Below are positions 36,547 through 45,546 of a stretch of DNA of 64,000 nt, piece by piece (the stretch's first letter is position 1; each line of letters opens with the position of its first letter). Both the position numbers and the translations under genes were made by a program. The stretch covers positions 2,046,001 through 2,110,000 of the forward strand of contig NZ_CP012040.1 of assembly GCF_001050135.1 (NCBI RefSeq), read 5' to 3'. The DNA comes from Cyclobacterium amurskyense (GTDB lineage: Bacteria > Bacteroidota > Bacteroidia > Cytophagales > Cyclobacteriaceae). The notes beneath the pieces were generated by a model. That model was not told the DNA's origin, searched no databases, and saw only the letters and a program-made list of their open reading frames with translations.

Positions 36547-37317
36547 TTAGAGAGGTTTGCCTAAAGCGGCATACCAGATTCCACCGTAGAGGTGTTTAAG
36601 AAAATCAGCATCTTCAAAGGCTTCTTCCACGTGGCCTAAGCCAGTGTAAAACACCCTTCCGCCATCATAGGTATGGTACCAAGAGATAGGGTGAACTGCT
36701 CCCATGCCCATTTTTTTACCATTTCGTTTCCCTACATCATAAGAGCTTTCATCCAATTGTAGGAGAATATTGACATCAGTATTGAAATTTTTGTACTCAT
36801 ACCACTCATCTGTCCAAAGCCATTTGTCATTAAGGTGATAGGTTGCAGGATGGTCTCCATTCATCACTTTAATTCTTGCTGTTTGCTGATGTGGATGGTG
36901 GTTGAATTGGCCACCTATCAATTTGGTATACCAAGGCCAGTCATATTCTGTATCTGTTGCACTATGTACACCTACCACTCCTTTGCCACTTTTAACAAAT
37001 CGTTCAAATGCTGCTTTTTCATCTGCATTGAAAATGGTACCGGTGGTGCTCATCATAATGATGACATCGTAATTTTCAAGATTTTTATCATTGATCAAAC
37101 TTGCGTCTTCTGTTGCATATACGCTAAATCGGTGTTTTTCTGCCAATTTTTTTATGGCAGCAACTCCTTCTGGGATTGACTGATGTCTAAAACCGGAAGT
37201 CTTACTGATGACCAAAGCTTTGAATTGCTGTGCCTGGGCAGTTGATGGAAAGGTTGCCAATAGAAGGCAGCCAATCAGTAGCGAAAATAGGCTTAGTTTA
37301 TTATTTAGGTTATTCAT
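36547..37317 (-). CDS. Secreted ThuA-domain protein
   Basis: 256 residues with a signal peptide ending near STAQAQ. The single ThuA (glutamine amidotransferase-like) domain shows KALVISKTSGFRHQSIPEGVAA, GVVGVHSATDTEYDWPWY and HPISWYHTYDGGRVFYTGLGH. It is clearly paralogous to the N-terminal domain of the multidomain protein at 824-4246. ThuA proteins are tied to sugar (trehalose-type) utilisation. Last gene of the minus-strand operon, 40 bp after the dipeptidase. Confidence 0.92.
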   Translation of the reverse strand: MNNLNNKLSLFSLLIGCLLLATFPSTAQAQQFKALVISKTSGFRHQSIPEGVAAIKKLAEKHRFSVYATEDASLINDKNLENYDVIIMMSTTGTIFNADEKAAFERFVKSGKGVVGVHSATDTEYDWPWYTKLIGGQFNHHPHQQTARIKVMNGDHPATYHLNDKWLWTDEWYEYKNFNTDVNILLQLDESSYDVGKRNGKKMGMGAVHPISWYHTYDGGRVFYTGLGHVEEAFEDADFLKHLYGGIWYAALGKPL

Positions 37318-37357
37318 AGGTATTTTGAATTAAAAACAAGGGACGATTATACCATTT

Positions 37358-38119
37358 TTATTTTACAATGTCGAATTTCTCTTTGGCATTTTTTCTACTA
37401 AATGCATTAAAGTGCCACCACTCAGAGCCAATGCCCTTAAAGCCTGCCGCATTCATCACTTTTCTAAGTAATTGTCTATTTTCAACTTGTTGTTCATTGA
37501 TTTTTCCTTCTCTAAGCATTTGATCTTCCCTGTCTGGATAAGCAGGATACCCAAAAAAGTCAAAATCTGTGCCCATATCCAAGGACTTTCCAGTCCTTAT
37601 ATCTGCTATGCTTAGGTCTACAGCCACACCATAGTTGTGTAAGCTTCCTTTTTGAGGATCTGCTACATAAAGGGGTTTTATCTTTTCCGGCTTGTCCAAT
37701 TCATCCCAAAGAATTTGCTGCACAGACAAAGGCCTTACACCATCGTAAACGAGAAAGGTCAATGTGCTGTCTTTTTGTTGTAGGACAGAATGTGCTTTTT
37801 TTAAGCTACTAGCCACTTCAGGCTGTAAATAACAGCGAGTAAGCTTTCCATATACATCCTTACCAAAGAAATTATTTTTGGTAGAATACCTAAGGTCTAC
37901 CAATAAGCCTGGTATTTCTTTCTGTAGGTCTACAAGCCCAGCGTCAATTAGTCTTTGTTCTAATTCTCCTATTGGATCGCTTGTTAACTCCATTATTACG
38001 CTGTCTTTTATGACCTTTTCATGGCCATTCTCCTTAAGCGTTACAATGGTGTTATTTTGCCTGCTTTCACCGCAAGCCAGGATAGATAGGATTATCAAGC
38101 TGGCGATAAGCCTTTTCAT
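37358..38119 (-). CDS. D-alanyl-D-alanine dipeptidase lipoprotein (VanX/DdpX type, M15D)
   Basis: Zinc dipeptidase splitting D-Ala-D-Ala, here probably for recycling of peptidoglycan. Lipoprotein signal IILSILAC (Cys 16). Motifs: LVYDGVRPLSVQQILWD, the zinc site SLHNYGVAVDLSIAD (His and Asp), and EWWHFNAF (Glu and His). Lipid anchoring and absence of vanH/vanA-type neighbours argue against a vancomycin-resistance role. It overlaps the SDR gene upstream by 4 bp. Confidence 0.9.
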   Translation of the reverse strand: MKRLIASLIILSILACGESRQNNTIVTLKENGHEKVIKDSVIMELTSDPIGELEQRLIDAGLVDLQKEIPGLLVDLRYSTKNNFFGKDVYGKLTRCYLQPEVASSLKKAHSVLQQKDSTLTFLVYDGVRPLSVQQILWDELDKPEKIKPLYVADPQKGSLHNYGVAVDLSIADIRTGKSLDMGTDFDFFGYPAYPDREDQMLREGKINEQQVENRQLLRKVMNAAGFKGIGSEWWHFNAFSRKNAKEKFDIVK

Positions 38120-38877
38120 AAGCCTTCTTTGTGTATTTGGGTAGTGCTTGCTTGAGCTGTTGGTAGGACAATTACATCTGCCAAAACCACATGGGGAGGC
38201 CTTGTGACCGCAAAGCGTACCACATCTGCAATATCTTCTGCCTTGAGTGGTGTAAAACCTTGGTATACATTGCCGGCTTTGTCTTCATCTCCCTTGAATC
38301 GGACCAGAGAAAATTCCGTGTCTACCAAGCCGGGGTTGATGGCCATTACTTTGATACCATAAGGGTTTAGATCCAGACGCATGCCTTTGGTGATTGCATC
38401 CACAGCATGCTTGGATCCACAATAGACATTTCCTTTAGGGTATACCTCTTTGCCAGCAGTGGAGCCAATATTAATGATTTGTCCATGTTTTCGCTCCACC
38501 ATACCAGGTATTATTTTTTTTGATACATAGAGTAAACCTTTTACATTGATATCCATCATGGCATCCCAGTCGTCTTCGCTGCCATTTTGTATAAAGTCTA
38601 GGCCATGGGCATTGCCTGCATTGTTGATCAATACTTCTATTTTTTGCCAATCTTCAGGCAGGGAATCTATGGCGCTGTATACGGCCCTTTTTTCCCTTAC
38701 ATCGAAAACCAAATATTGGTAGGGGGTGTTTTCTGGAAGAAGTGTTTTTAGCTCTATAAGCCTTTCTTTTCTTCGCCCGCAAGCGATGATGGCAAAACCT
38801 TCTTCAGCCAGGTATTGGGCACATGCCTTACCTATACCGGAAGTAGCTCCTGTGATAAATGCAATTTTCTTTTCCAT
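38116..38877 (-). CDS. Short-chain dehydrogenase/reductase (YdfG-like)
   Basis: NAD(P)-dependent SDR of 253 residues. ATG 38877 was chosen since MEKKIAFITGATSGIGKA puts the TGxxxGIG motif at the usual place. Catalytic residues are Ser in INIGSTAGKEV and Tyr-Lys in YCGSKHAVD (about 151-155). NNAGNAHG is present. The closest type seems to be the 3-hydroxy acid dehydrogenase YdfG, but the substrate is uncertain. Coupled by 4 bp to the dipeptidase. Confidence 0.88.
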   Translation of the reverse strand: MEKKIAFITGATSGIGKACAQYLAEEGFAIIACGRRKERLIELKTLLPENTPYQYLVFDVREKRAVYSAIDSLPEDWQKIEVLINNAGNAHGLDFIQNGSEDDWDAMMDINVKGLLYVSKKIIPGMVERKHGQIINIGSTAGKEVYPKGNVYCGSKHAVDAITKGMRLDLNPYGIKVMAINPGLVDTEFSLVRFKGDEDKAGNVYQGFTPLKAEDIADVVRFAVTRPPHVVLADVIVLPTAQASTTQIHKEGL

Positions 38878-38937
38878 AAGGGAAGATAAATGTTTTCCCC
38901 TAAGATTAAAAGTCAATCGGGCTGCAATGCTTTCTCC

Positions 38938-39717
38938 TTATTGAAAATTTAAATAAACAGTGATGGATTTTCTTCGGATGTCTGAAATGGCTCCTGCCAT
39001 ACGATTGTCGGAATATCCTTCCTGATGAAGGTTCATCATGCCGTGAGAAAAACGTATTTCAGGGGAGAATTTGAAATAGCGGAAATAAAGATCAAAACCC
39101 AAACCCATTTCCAGTGCTAGGTCAGTACCTTTCAATGCAATAGGATCTTCATTGGCTTCTTCTTGGTTTTTAGTCCTGAACTGACCATTGACCCCACCTA
39201 TAAAAAACATACGGGTATTATTAAACCGTTGAGATTTATATTTAAATAATAGGGGCATTTCTACCAGTGTTTCTTCTGTAAGTAAAGGTACTGTGCTGAT
39301 TCCTATACCATTTATGGCATTTGGGTCATTTGTAAAAAGTTGCAATTCTGTACGGTATTCATAAAAACCAACCTTAGGAGTAAACATAAGGTTTACCTGA
39401 TCGTGAAGCCTTGCTGTAACCAAAAAACCCAAAGCAAAGCCAGGTGAGAAGCTTGGCATTATAGCCCTTACATCTCCAAGTAATGGATAATTAGGGTTCA
39501 GAAAGTTTTCAGAATATTTGATTCTGAGGCTACTATTGTGGGCAGCAAGGAAAAAACCATAAGACAATGGTTGGTTATCACTTCCAGAGGGATTAAAAAT
39601 AAGGCTTTTTTGCTGTGCCTGTACCAGTTGGGACTGGGTAAAGAGCAGGCACAAGCCAAAAAGAATTACTTTATACCAATGTAAATTGAACTTATGCCAA
39701 ATGTTAGCGTCTTGCAT
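38938..39717 (-). CDS. porT: PorT-family outer membrane protein (type IX secretion)
   Basis: 259 residues with an N-terminal signal (YKVILFGLCLLFTQSQLVQAQQ), then a beta-barrel pattern: SYGFFLAAHNSSLRIKYSENF, FSPGFALGFLVTARLHDQVNLMFTPKVGFYEYRTEL, LVEMPLLFKYKS, and a C-terminal strand ending YLNFQ. This matches the PorT family of the gliding/type IX secretion system. The ubiE-porT pairing is common in Bacteroidota. The start overlaps ubiE by 52 bp; no later ATG precedes the signal peptide, so an unusual start inside this overlap is possible. Confidence 0.85.
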   Translation of the reverse strand: MQDANIWHKFNLHWYKVILFGLCLLFTQSQLVQAQQKSLIFNPSGSDNQPLSYGFFLAAHNSSLRIKYSENFLNPNYPLLGDVRAIMPSFSPGFALGFLVTARLHDQVNLMFTPKVGFYEYRTELQLFTNDPNAINGIGISTVPLLTEETLVEMPLLFKYKSQRFNNTRMFFIGGVNGQFRTKNQEEANEDPIALKGTDLALEMGLGFDLYFRYFKFSPEIRFSHGMMNLHQEGYSDNRMAGAISDIRRKSITVYLNFQ

Positions 39718-40388
39718 TGCGTTTTTTTGAAACCTACCCTTTCAAGAATATTAATAAAATCATTTCCATCAGGAAAAGCTTTAACCGATTCGGGTAAATA
39801 GGTATAAGCGGAATTGTCCTTAGAGATGACTTTACCAATTTGAGGTAAAATATATTTAAAATAAAAGGAATAAGCTTGCTTCATCGGGAATTTTTTTGGT
39901 GTTGAAAATTCCAATATCACCGTTTTTCCTCCTGGTTTAAGTACCCTGTACATGTCTGCCAGTCCTTTTTCGAGGTTTTCGAAGTTCCTGACACCAAAAG
40001 AAACGATGACAGCATCGAACTTATTTTCTTCAAAGAGCAACTTTTCTGAATCTCCCATTTGCAAATCAATAAGGTGATCCAGTTTCTTTTGTTTCATTTT
40101 TTTGCGCCCCTCATTGAGCATCCCTTCGGAAATGTCCACCCCGATTATCTTTTCCGGCTTAAGACTTAAGGCTTCTATAGCAAAGTCACCAGTACCGGTG
40201 GCAATGTCTAATATTAACTTAGGATGGTCATTCTGCAACATTTTAATGGCTTTCTTTCGCCAGATAATGTCTATTCCCAAGCTTAGCACGTGGTTTAGCA
40301 AATCGTAATTTTTGCTAATATTATTAAACATGTTGGCAACTTGTTGCTTCTTGCCTTCTTTTTGATTTTTGTATGGAACTACGGACAT
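39666..40388 (-). CDS. ubiE: Demethylmenaquinone methyltransferase
   Basis: SAM-dependent C-methyltransferase for the last step of menaquinone synthesis, also called MenG. Motifs: VANMFNNISKNYDLLNHVLSLGID, the SAM site LDIATGTGDFAIEA (about 62-75), GVDISEGML and YRVLKPGGKTVILEFSTP. Length 240 is standard. First gene of the minus-strand operon leading to porT; transcribed divergently from engB. Confidence 0.94.
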   Translation of the reverse strand: MSVVPYKNQKEGKKQQVANMFNNISKNYDLLNHVLSLGIDIIWRKKAIKMLQNDHPKLILDIATGTGDFAIEALSLKPEKIIGVDISEGMLNEGRKKMKQKKLDHLIDLQMGDSEKLLFEENKFDAVIVSFGVRNFENLEKGLADMYRVLKPGGKTVILEFSTPKKFPMKQAYSFYFKYILPQIGKVISKDNSAYTYLPESVKAFPDGNDFINILERVGFKKTQCKTLTFGISSIYIGIK

Positions 40389-40456
40389 GGCTTCTATTTT
40401 CTATACAATATTACTAAGTAAACTTGAGCAATGGAAAATTGTTAATGAATTAATGG

Positions 40457-40489
40457 TTTGGAGACCATTGCGGAATTTAGTTACCTTTG
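40457..40489 (+). promoter_or_regulatory. Bacteroidota-type promoter of engB
   Basis: A -33 TTTG (40457-40460) and a -7 TACCTTTG (40482-40489) match TTTG/TAnnTTTG with 21 bp between. Expected transcription start is near 40497, only about 8 nt before the engB ATG, so the mRNA would be almost leaderless. Confidence 0.65.
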
Positions 40490-40504
40490 TAAAAAAAAAG
40501 GGCC

Positions 40505-41110
40505 ATGTTGAAGAATGCACGCTTTTTAATGAGTAATACTGACCACACAAAGTGTCCGGCACCTAATAAGCCGGAGTTCGCTTTTATTGGTAGATCCAAT
40601 GTTGGGAAAAGTTCTCTAATCAACATGCTTACCGATCACAAACACCTGGCTAAAACTTCTGGAAAGCCCGGTAAGACTCAGTTAATCAATCACTTTGAAA
40701 TAGATTCACGATGGTACATGGTGGATCTTCCAGGCTATGGCTTTGCTAAAGCCAATAAAAAATTAAAAGCCGATTGGAACAAAATGATTCGCAATTACCT
40801 TACTGAGAGGGAAAATCTGGTTTCAGTTTTTGTGTTGATCGACAGCCGTCTGGCACCCCAACCCATAGACATTGAATTTATTACCTGGTGTGGACAATTG
40901 GAACTGCCTGTAACCTTGATTTTTACAAAAGCAGACAAACAATCACAATCAAAAACTTCCGATAATGTTCATCGCTTTCTTGATGAAATGGAAAAAATGT
41001 TTGTAGAGGCCCCAGAGTTTTTTGTTACCTCTGCCATGACAAGAGTTGGTAGAGATGAGTTGACCCAGTTTATTGAAGAAAACGTATCGGATTACTATGA
41101 GCAGGGGTAA
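40505..41110 (+). CDS. engB: Ribosome biogenesis GTPase YsxC/EngB
   Basis: Essential GTPase for 50S subunit assembly. G motifs: G1 GRSNVGKSS (about 29-37), G2 region TSGKPGKTQ, G3 DLPGYGFA (about 74-81), G4 TKAD (about 141-144) and G5-like VTSAM. Length 201 is typical. A strong promoter lies just upstream; DUF5606 and another small gene follow. Confidence 0.95.
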   Translation: MLKNARFLMSNTDHTKCPAPNKPEFAFIGRSNVGKSSLINMLTDHKHLAKTSGKPGKTQLINHFEIDSRWYMVDLPGYGFAKANKKLKADWNKMIRNYLTERENLVSVFVLIDSRLAPQPIDIEFITWCGQLELPVTLIFTKADKQSQSKTSDNVHRFLDEMEKMFVEAPEFFVTSAMTRVGRDELTQFIEENVSDYYEQG

Positions 41111-41169
41111 GAACCCCATATTTTCTCAAGTTTACCTTATATTTTAAGCCAAAAAAATAAATAACTATC

Positions 41170-41607
41170 ATGGAATTTAAAGACATTGCCACTGTTTCTG
41201 GAAAACCAGGTTTATATAAAGTACTAAAGCCCAGCAGAAGTGGAGTAATCCTCGAATCTCTGGATGAAAAGAAAGGTAAATTGGTCGTTGGTGCCGCACA
41301 AAGGGTTTCCCTTTTGAGTGAAATATCCATTTATACACTTACTGAAGAGGGTGCTTCTCCACTTCAGGACATTATGATCAAAATAGAAAAAGAATTTAAA
41401 GGAGATACTGGCCTTGAAGGAGCTGACAAAGAAGAATATCAGGCTTTTATGAAGCATATTCTTCCTGAGTTTGACGAAGATAGAGTTTATGCATCTGATG
41501 TCAAAAAATTGATCAACTGGTACCATATCGTTCGATCAGAATGCCCGGAAGTTCTTGAGGAACCTGAAGCAACTGAAGAAAGTGAATCCAAAGAAGAGAA
41601 GGAATAA
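41170..41607 (+). CDS. DUF5606 domain protein
   Basis: 145-residue soluble protein. The N-terminal segment DIATVSGKPGLYKVLKPSRSGVILESL is a family hallmark of DUF5606, well conserved in Bacteroidota. The C-terminus is acidic and Glu/Ser-rich, probably disordered. Function unknown. Neighbour of engB (60 bp) and 5 bp from the following gene. Confidence 0.82.
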   Translation: MEFKDIATVSGKPGLYKVLKPSRSGVILESLDEKKGKLVVGAAQRVSLLSEISIYTLTEEGASPLQDIMIKIEKEFKGDTGLEGADKEEYQAFMKHILPEFDEDRVYASDVKKLINWYHIVRSECPEVLEEPEATEESESKEEKE

Positions 41608-41612
41608 ATTCA

Positions 41613-41930
41613 ATGAATCCGTCTAATGCTGATTCAGCCATTATTCAAACAGTCGCAGTAGATCTTAAAGATTTACTGCAACTGCCTGAAACTCCTGAGT
41701 CAATTGACAAAGAGGGCTTAGCAAAAGCCATTTCCCCAATGGTTTCACAATTGCTTAATCGGGAATTTGAAAGGTTTCTTCAACTTTGTTATCGTTTAGA
41801 CCTTGGTGAAGGAAAAGTTCGTGAAATATTAAATCAATGCCCACCTGAAGAAATTACTCATCAGATGTCTTTAGCCATAGTAGACAGGCAGTTGATAAAA
41901 GTACATTTTAGACAGAAATACAAAGAGTAA
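41613..41930 (+). CDS. Conserved hypothetical protein, 105 aa
   Basis: Small soluble, mostly helical protein. The stretch NREFERFLQLCYRLDLGEGKVREILN resembles a short helix-hairpin used in several Bacteroidota proteins of unknown role. It follows the DUF5606 gene by 5 bp and ends 4 bp before the convergent fbp stop, so it looks like the end of the engB operon. No function can be given. Confidence 0.65.
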   Translation: MNPSNADSAIIQTVAVDLKDLLQLPETPESIDKEGLAKAISPMVSQLLNREFERFLQLCYRLDLGEGKVREILNQCPPEEITHQMSLAIVDRQLIKVHFRQKYKE

Positions 41931-41934
41931 TCGC

Positions 41935-42951
41935 TTAGGGATTGAGAATTTTCTCCAGCTTTCTCACCATTTTTGTAGATCCAATATAAAAAGGTGTGCG
42001 CTGATGCAAGCTTTCTGGTTGTATGTCTAAAATTCTGTTTTTCCCGTCTGATGCTACACCTCCCACTTGCTCTGCAATAAATGCAAGTGCATTGGCTTCG
42101 TAGATTAACCTTATTTTACCTTTGGTGGCTTGGCTTGTTCCAGGGTATAGGTAGATTCCTCCCTTGAGTAGATTTCTATGAAAATCTGCCACCAAGCTTC
42201 CAATGTACCTTGCAGAAGCTCCTTCTCGTTTGCAACTCTCTAGGTAAGATAAAATATTTGGATTGATTAGGGGTGTAAGACCCTCATTCATGGTAAATAT
42301 ATTTCCATCTTCAGGCATTTTCATGTCTGGATGAGAAAGGAAAAATTCACCCAAAGACCTTTCGTAGGTAAAGCCATTGGCACCACGACCTGTGGAATAA
42401 ACCAACATTGTGGAAGAACCATAAAGCACATATCCGGCAGCTACCTGCTCGCTGCCCTTTTGTAGCACATCGATTTCCTTGATAGGAGATCCAGATGGGG
42501 TTACTCTTCGATAAATAGAGAAAATTGTCCCTATAGATACATTTACATCAATATTGGAAGAGCCATCAAGTGGGTCTATGGCCACTACATATTTTCCCTT
42601 ACTATTCTGCAAATCAATAACCAGGTCTTCTTCTTCAGAAACGATAGCACAAACCTCACCACCTTTTGTTAAGGCCCTTGTGAATCGAACATCTGCAATT
42701 ACATCAAGTTTTTGCTGTTCTTCACCTTGGACATTGATTTGACCAAAGGCTCCTGTAACATCAGACAGGCCAGCCCTACTGATTTCTCGGGACACAATTT
42801 TTGCTGCCAAGGCAATGTCACGCAAGATTTGAGAGAGCTCCCCAGAAGCAAAAGGAAAATCTTCCTGTTTACTTTTTATAAAACGATCCAATGTTACCCC
42901 GACATTGTAGGCAAGGTTTTCAGTATCTTGTTTGTAAGGCTGTGTCTTCAT
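41935..42951 (-). CDS. fbp: Fructose-1,6-bisphosphatase class I
   Basis: Gluconeogenic phosphatase. The metal/substrate site DPLDGSSNIDVNVSIGTIFSIYR (about 120-142) is diagnostic, with SEEEDLV before it and YIGSLVADFHRNLLKGGIYLYPG later. Length 338 is usual. Divergent from the aspartate kinase gene, sharing a 55-bp intergenic stretch. Confidence 0.96.
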   Translation of the reverse strand: MKTQPYKQDTENLAYNVGVTLDRFIKSKQEDFPFASGELSQILRDIALAAKIVSREISRAGLSDVTGAFGQINVQGEEQQKLDVIADVRFTRALTKGGEVCAIVSEEEDLVIDLQNSKGKYVVAIDPLDGSSNIDVNVSIGTIFSIYRRVTPSGSPIKEIDVLQKGSEQVAAGYVLYGSSTMLVYSTGRGANGFTYERSLGEFFLSHPDMKMPEDGNIFTMNEGLTPLINPNILSYLESCKREGASARYIGSLVADFHRNLLKGGIYLYPGTSQATKGKIRLIYEANALAFIAEQVGGVASDGKNRILDIQPESLHQRTPFYIGSTKMVRKLEKILNP

Positions 42952-43006
42952 ACCTTTGAAGTTAATAGATTATTGTTAATAAAATTACTTTTTCTACCCT
43001 ATTTTC

Positions 43007-44275
43007 ATGACACAACCTTTAGTATATAAGTTTGGTGGGGCCTCTATAAAAGATGCAAAAGCCATTCAAAGAATTGCTCAATTACTCAAAAACAACTGGG
43101 TAAATAATTTGGTAATAGTGGTCTCAGCAGCTGGGAAAACTACAGATAGATTGGAGGAGCTTATTGCCTTATCATTTGAGGGTAAGTACTTTGATGGGCC
43201 CTTATTCGAATTATTAGACTTTCACCTGGACCTATGTAAAGGCCTGTTTGAGGATGATCATCCAATATTTATTAGGGTTGAGAATCACTTTGCACATTTG
43301 CGGCGTTCACTTGAAAATAGTGCGATAAAAGAAAATCAAGATTTCTTCTATGATCAAATTATAGGCTATGGAGAGCTTATTTCTACCAGAATTTTTCAAG
43401 AATACCTTTGTTTAAAGGGTTGTCCTTGTCTTTGGCAGGATGCAAGGGAATTGGTAAGTACTGATTCTCATGCCAAAATTGCCCGAGTGGATTGGGCCTT
43501 GACCATGCAACACTGTAGAAAGATTTTGATTCCAAAGCTGGAGACTTTTCCTGTAGTTACCCAAGGGTTTATAGGCAAAGACTTACAAGGAAACACCACT
43601 ACATTAGGGCGGGAAGGTTCGGATTTCACTGCCGCAATTATGGGGGTAAGCTTAGGTGCTTCTTCAGTCACCATCTGGAAGGATGTTGCAGGTATTCTCA
43701 ATGGAGATCCTGATCTTTTTCCTGATGCGGTAAAATTTGAATACCTTGACTTTGAAGAAGCTGCGGAAATGACCTATTATGGGGCCAGTGTTATTCATCC
43801 TAAAACGATTAAGCCACTCAGCAAGCATGGCATACCTCTACATGTGAAGTCATTTTTTAATCCCACTACAGCAGGTACGGTAATAGGGGCTTTTGGTCAA
43901 GCACCAAGAATTCCCATTACCATTATAAAAAAGAAACTAACGCTGATTGAATTGAAAATCAGAGACCTGTCCATGTTGGGAGGTTTTCATTTTGACTATA
44001 TCTATGATGTGGCTGATAAAATCAATGCGGAAATTCAATTTATTCAAGGAGCTGCCGCCCATATTAATATTATTATCAACCCTCTTTCAATGGAGGATGA
44101 TCAAATAATAAAAGCATTTCAAGACATCTTTCAAGTGAAGGTCACTAGAAATTTAAAATTGGTAACTGTCAAAAATCCATCACTTTCAGAAATTGAACAT
44201 TACCGCAGGTTTGACAATGAGCTTCTCCTGGAGCAAAGAAGTCCTGATCTGATTCAATGGTTGTTTGAGGATTAA
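43007..44275 (+). CDS. Aspartate kinase (monofunctional)
   Basis: Phosphorylates aspartate, the first step to lysine, threonine and methionine. N-terminal KFGGASIKDA, the TLGREGSDFTAAIMG motif (about 198-212), and WKDVAGILNGDPDL are present. The C-terminal part (about 300-400) should be the regulatory ACT region. At 422 residues it has no homoserine dehydrogenase domain. dapF, in the same pathway, is 34 kb away. Confidence 0.93.
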   Translation: MTQPLVYKFGGASIKDAKAIQRIAQLLKNNWVNNLVIVVSAAGKTTDRLEELIALSFEGKYFDGPLFELLDFHLDLCKGLFEDDHPIFIRVENHFAHLRRSLENSAIKENQDFFYDQIIGYGELISTRIFQEYLCLKGCPCLWQDARELVSTDSHAKIARVDWALTMQHCRKILIPKLETFPVVTQGFIGKDLQGNTTTLGREGSDFTAAIMGVSLGASSVTIWKDVAGILNGDPDLFPDAVKFEYLDFEEAAEMTYYGASVIHPKTIKPLSKHGIPLHVKSFFNPTTAGTVIGAFGQAPRIPITIIKKKLTLIELKIRDLSMLGGFHFDYIYDVADKINAEIQFIQGAAAHINIIINPLSMEDDQIIKAFQDIFQVKVTRNLKLVTVKNPSLSEIEHYRRFDNELLLEQRSPDLIQWLFED

Positions 44276-44431
44276 ATGTTAGTTCAAAAATTCAAAAGGC
44301 TTACTTAATGTGATAGGAAACCACATAAAAATCAGACATTTCAGTTGTGTGGTGGATAACCATCCCTTAATAAATAGTTAATATAGAGTTATTGTAAACT
44401 TTGCGAGGTCTTGGCCTGGAAATGATTACTT

Positions 44432-44914
44432 TTAGATGAGTTGATGCTTTTTCACTAGCTCTTCTATCAAATCATCTATGGAGCTGTCAAGAATTTCATA
44501 TACCTTTTGAAAACCGTCTACTCCTCCATAATAAGGATCAGGGACTTCCAGAAATTCCGGATCCTTCTGAAACTCACGCATTAATTGTAGGTTTTTCGCA
44601 CTTGTTTTATGTTGTTCAGCTGACTTTATTATATTTTCCATGTTAGACTTATCCATGGCAATGAGGTAATCAAAGTCTCTGAAGTCTATCCGGTTGAGTT
44701 GTCTTCCCCGGTGATCCATTTTGATGCCATTTTCTTTGGCACAAGCAATCGCTCTTTCATCTGGAAGTTCACCTATATGATAATCCGAAGTTCCACAGCT
44801 ATCACAGCTAAGGTAGTCTTGATGGTTTTTTTGCTTTATTTTATGATTAAAAAGCGCTTCTGCCATTGGAGAGCGGCAAATATTACCTAAGCATACAAAT
44901 AACACTTTTATCAT
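44432..44914 (-). CDS. Low-molecular-weight protein tyrosine phosphatase
   Basis: Cys-based phosphatase with the P-loop CLGNICRS (Cys 8, Arg 14) and the general-acid Asp in VPDPYYGG (about 125). Length 160 is typical. In bacteria such enzymes often act on tyrosine kinases for polysaccharide export, but none is nearby. The gene is isolated and divergent from the PerR-like gene. Confidence 0.93.
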   Translation of the reverse strand: MIKVLFVCLGNICRSPMAEALFNHKIKQKNHQDYLSCDSCGTSDYHIGELPDERAIACAKENGIKMDHRGRQLNRIDFRDFDYLIAMDKSNMENIIKSAEQHKTSAKNLQLMREFQKDPEFLEVPDPYYGGVDGFQKVYEILDSSIDDLIEELVKKHQLI

Positions 44915-45037
44915 AAAACTATTTGTTTCTGTCTTTTAGCTGGGTCGAGCAAGCTACTGTATATAATGGTTAGATTAATAAAATGTAAAATTACAGAAAT
45001 GAATAGACTATACATATGATTTTTACAAAATATTACC

Positions 45038-45045
45038 TACATTTG
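45038..45045 (+). promoter_or_regulatory. Probable -7 box of the PerR-like gene
   Basis: TACATTTG matches TAnnTTTG exactly, 33 bp before the start codon. No clear -33 TTTG is seen at the right distance. Confidence 0.45.
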
Positions 45046-45059
45046 CAGAATGAATCCTA

Positions 45060-45077
45060 ATAAGGAATGATTCTTAT
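45060..45077. promoter_or_regulatory. Imperfect palindrome, possible Fur/PerR autoregulatory operator
   Basis: ATAAGGATTGATTCTTAT-like site; the actual bases are ATAAGGAATGATTCTTAT, pairing ATAAGGA with TTCTTAT (one G-T). It sits between the -7 box and the ATG of the Fur-family gene, where a repressor would block transcription. Inferred from symmetry and place. Confidence 0.45.
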
Positions 45078-45497
45078 ATGAAAACGAATATTAACAAGCT
45101 TAAGGAGAAGATTACTTCGAAAGGAATGAAATTTACGCATCAGCGTCTGGTAATTTACCGATCGCTATGTGATTCCAAGGATCATCCTACGGCAGATATG
45201 GTTTATAACCAAATCACTGAGGAGAATCCTAGCATTTCGAAGGGCACTGTTTACAAGACCCTTGAGAGCTTTGTTAATGCTGGTATTCTGCAGAAGTTTA
45301 GAGACGATATGGGTTTGATGCGTTTTGATCCTGTTATGGATACGCATAGCCATCTGTATTGCAACGAAAGCAGTAATATCCGAGATTATAAGAATCCTGA
45401 TTTAGAACAATTATTAAATAACTTCTTTAAGGAGAACCAAATTGAAGGGTTTGAAGTTGAAGAAGTATCATTGGTAATCAAAGGAAAATCAAAATAA
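45078..45497 (+). CDS. Fur-family regulator, PerR-like
   Basis: 139-residue winged-helix metalloregulator: KFTHQRLVIYRSL and SKGTVYKTLESFVNAGIL (DNA-binding), DTHSHLYCNES (metal site). The second Cys of the usual structural CxxC pair and the C-terminal CxxC are missing. The neighbouring 2-Cys peroxiredoxin gene, 49 bp downstream, points to a peroxide-responsive (PerR) role rather than iron uptake. Confidence 0.87.
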   Translation: MKTNINKLKEKITSKGMKFTHQRLVIYRSLCDSKDHPTADMVYNQITEENPSISKGTVYKTLESFVNAGILQKFRDDMGLMRFDPVMDTHSHLYCNESSNIRDYKNPDLEQLLNNFFKENQIEGFEVEEVSLVIKGKSK

Positions 45498-45546
45498 TTT
45501 TCTTTTTATATCATTAAATTATCTATAAACAATTAAAATTTAACTT

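Noticed and set aside
37358..38119. Vancomycin-resistance gene vanX
   Set aside because: The enzyme family is right, but it is a lipoprotein without vanH/vanA or regulatory partners, so a cell-wall recycling role is likelier.
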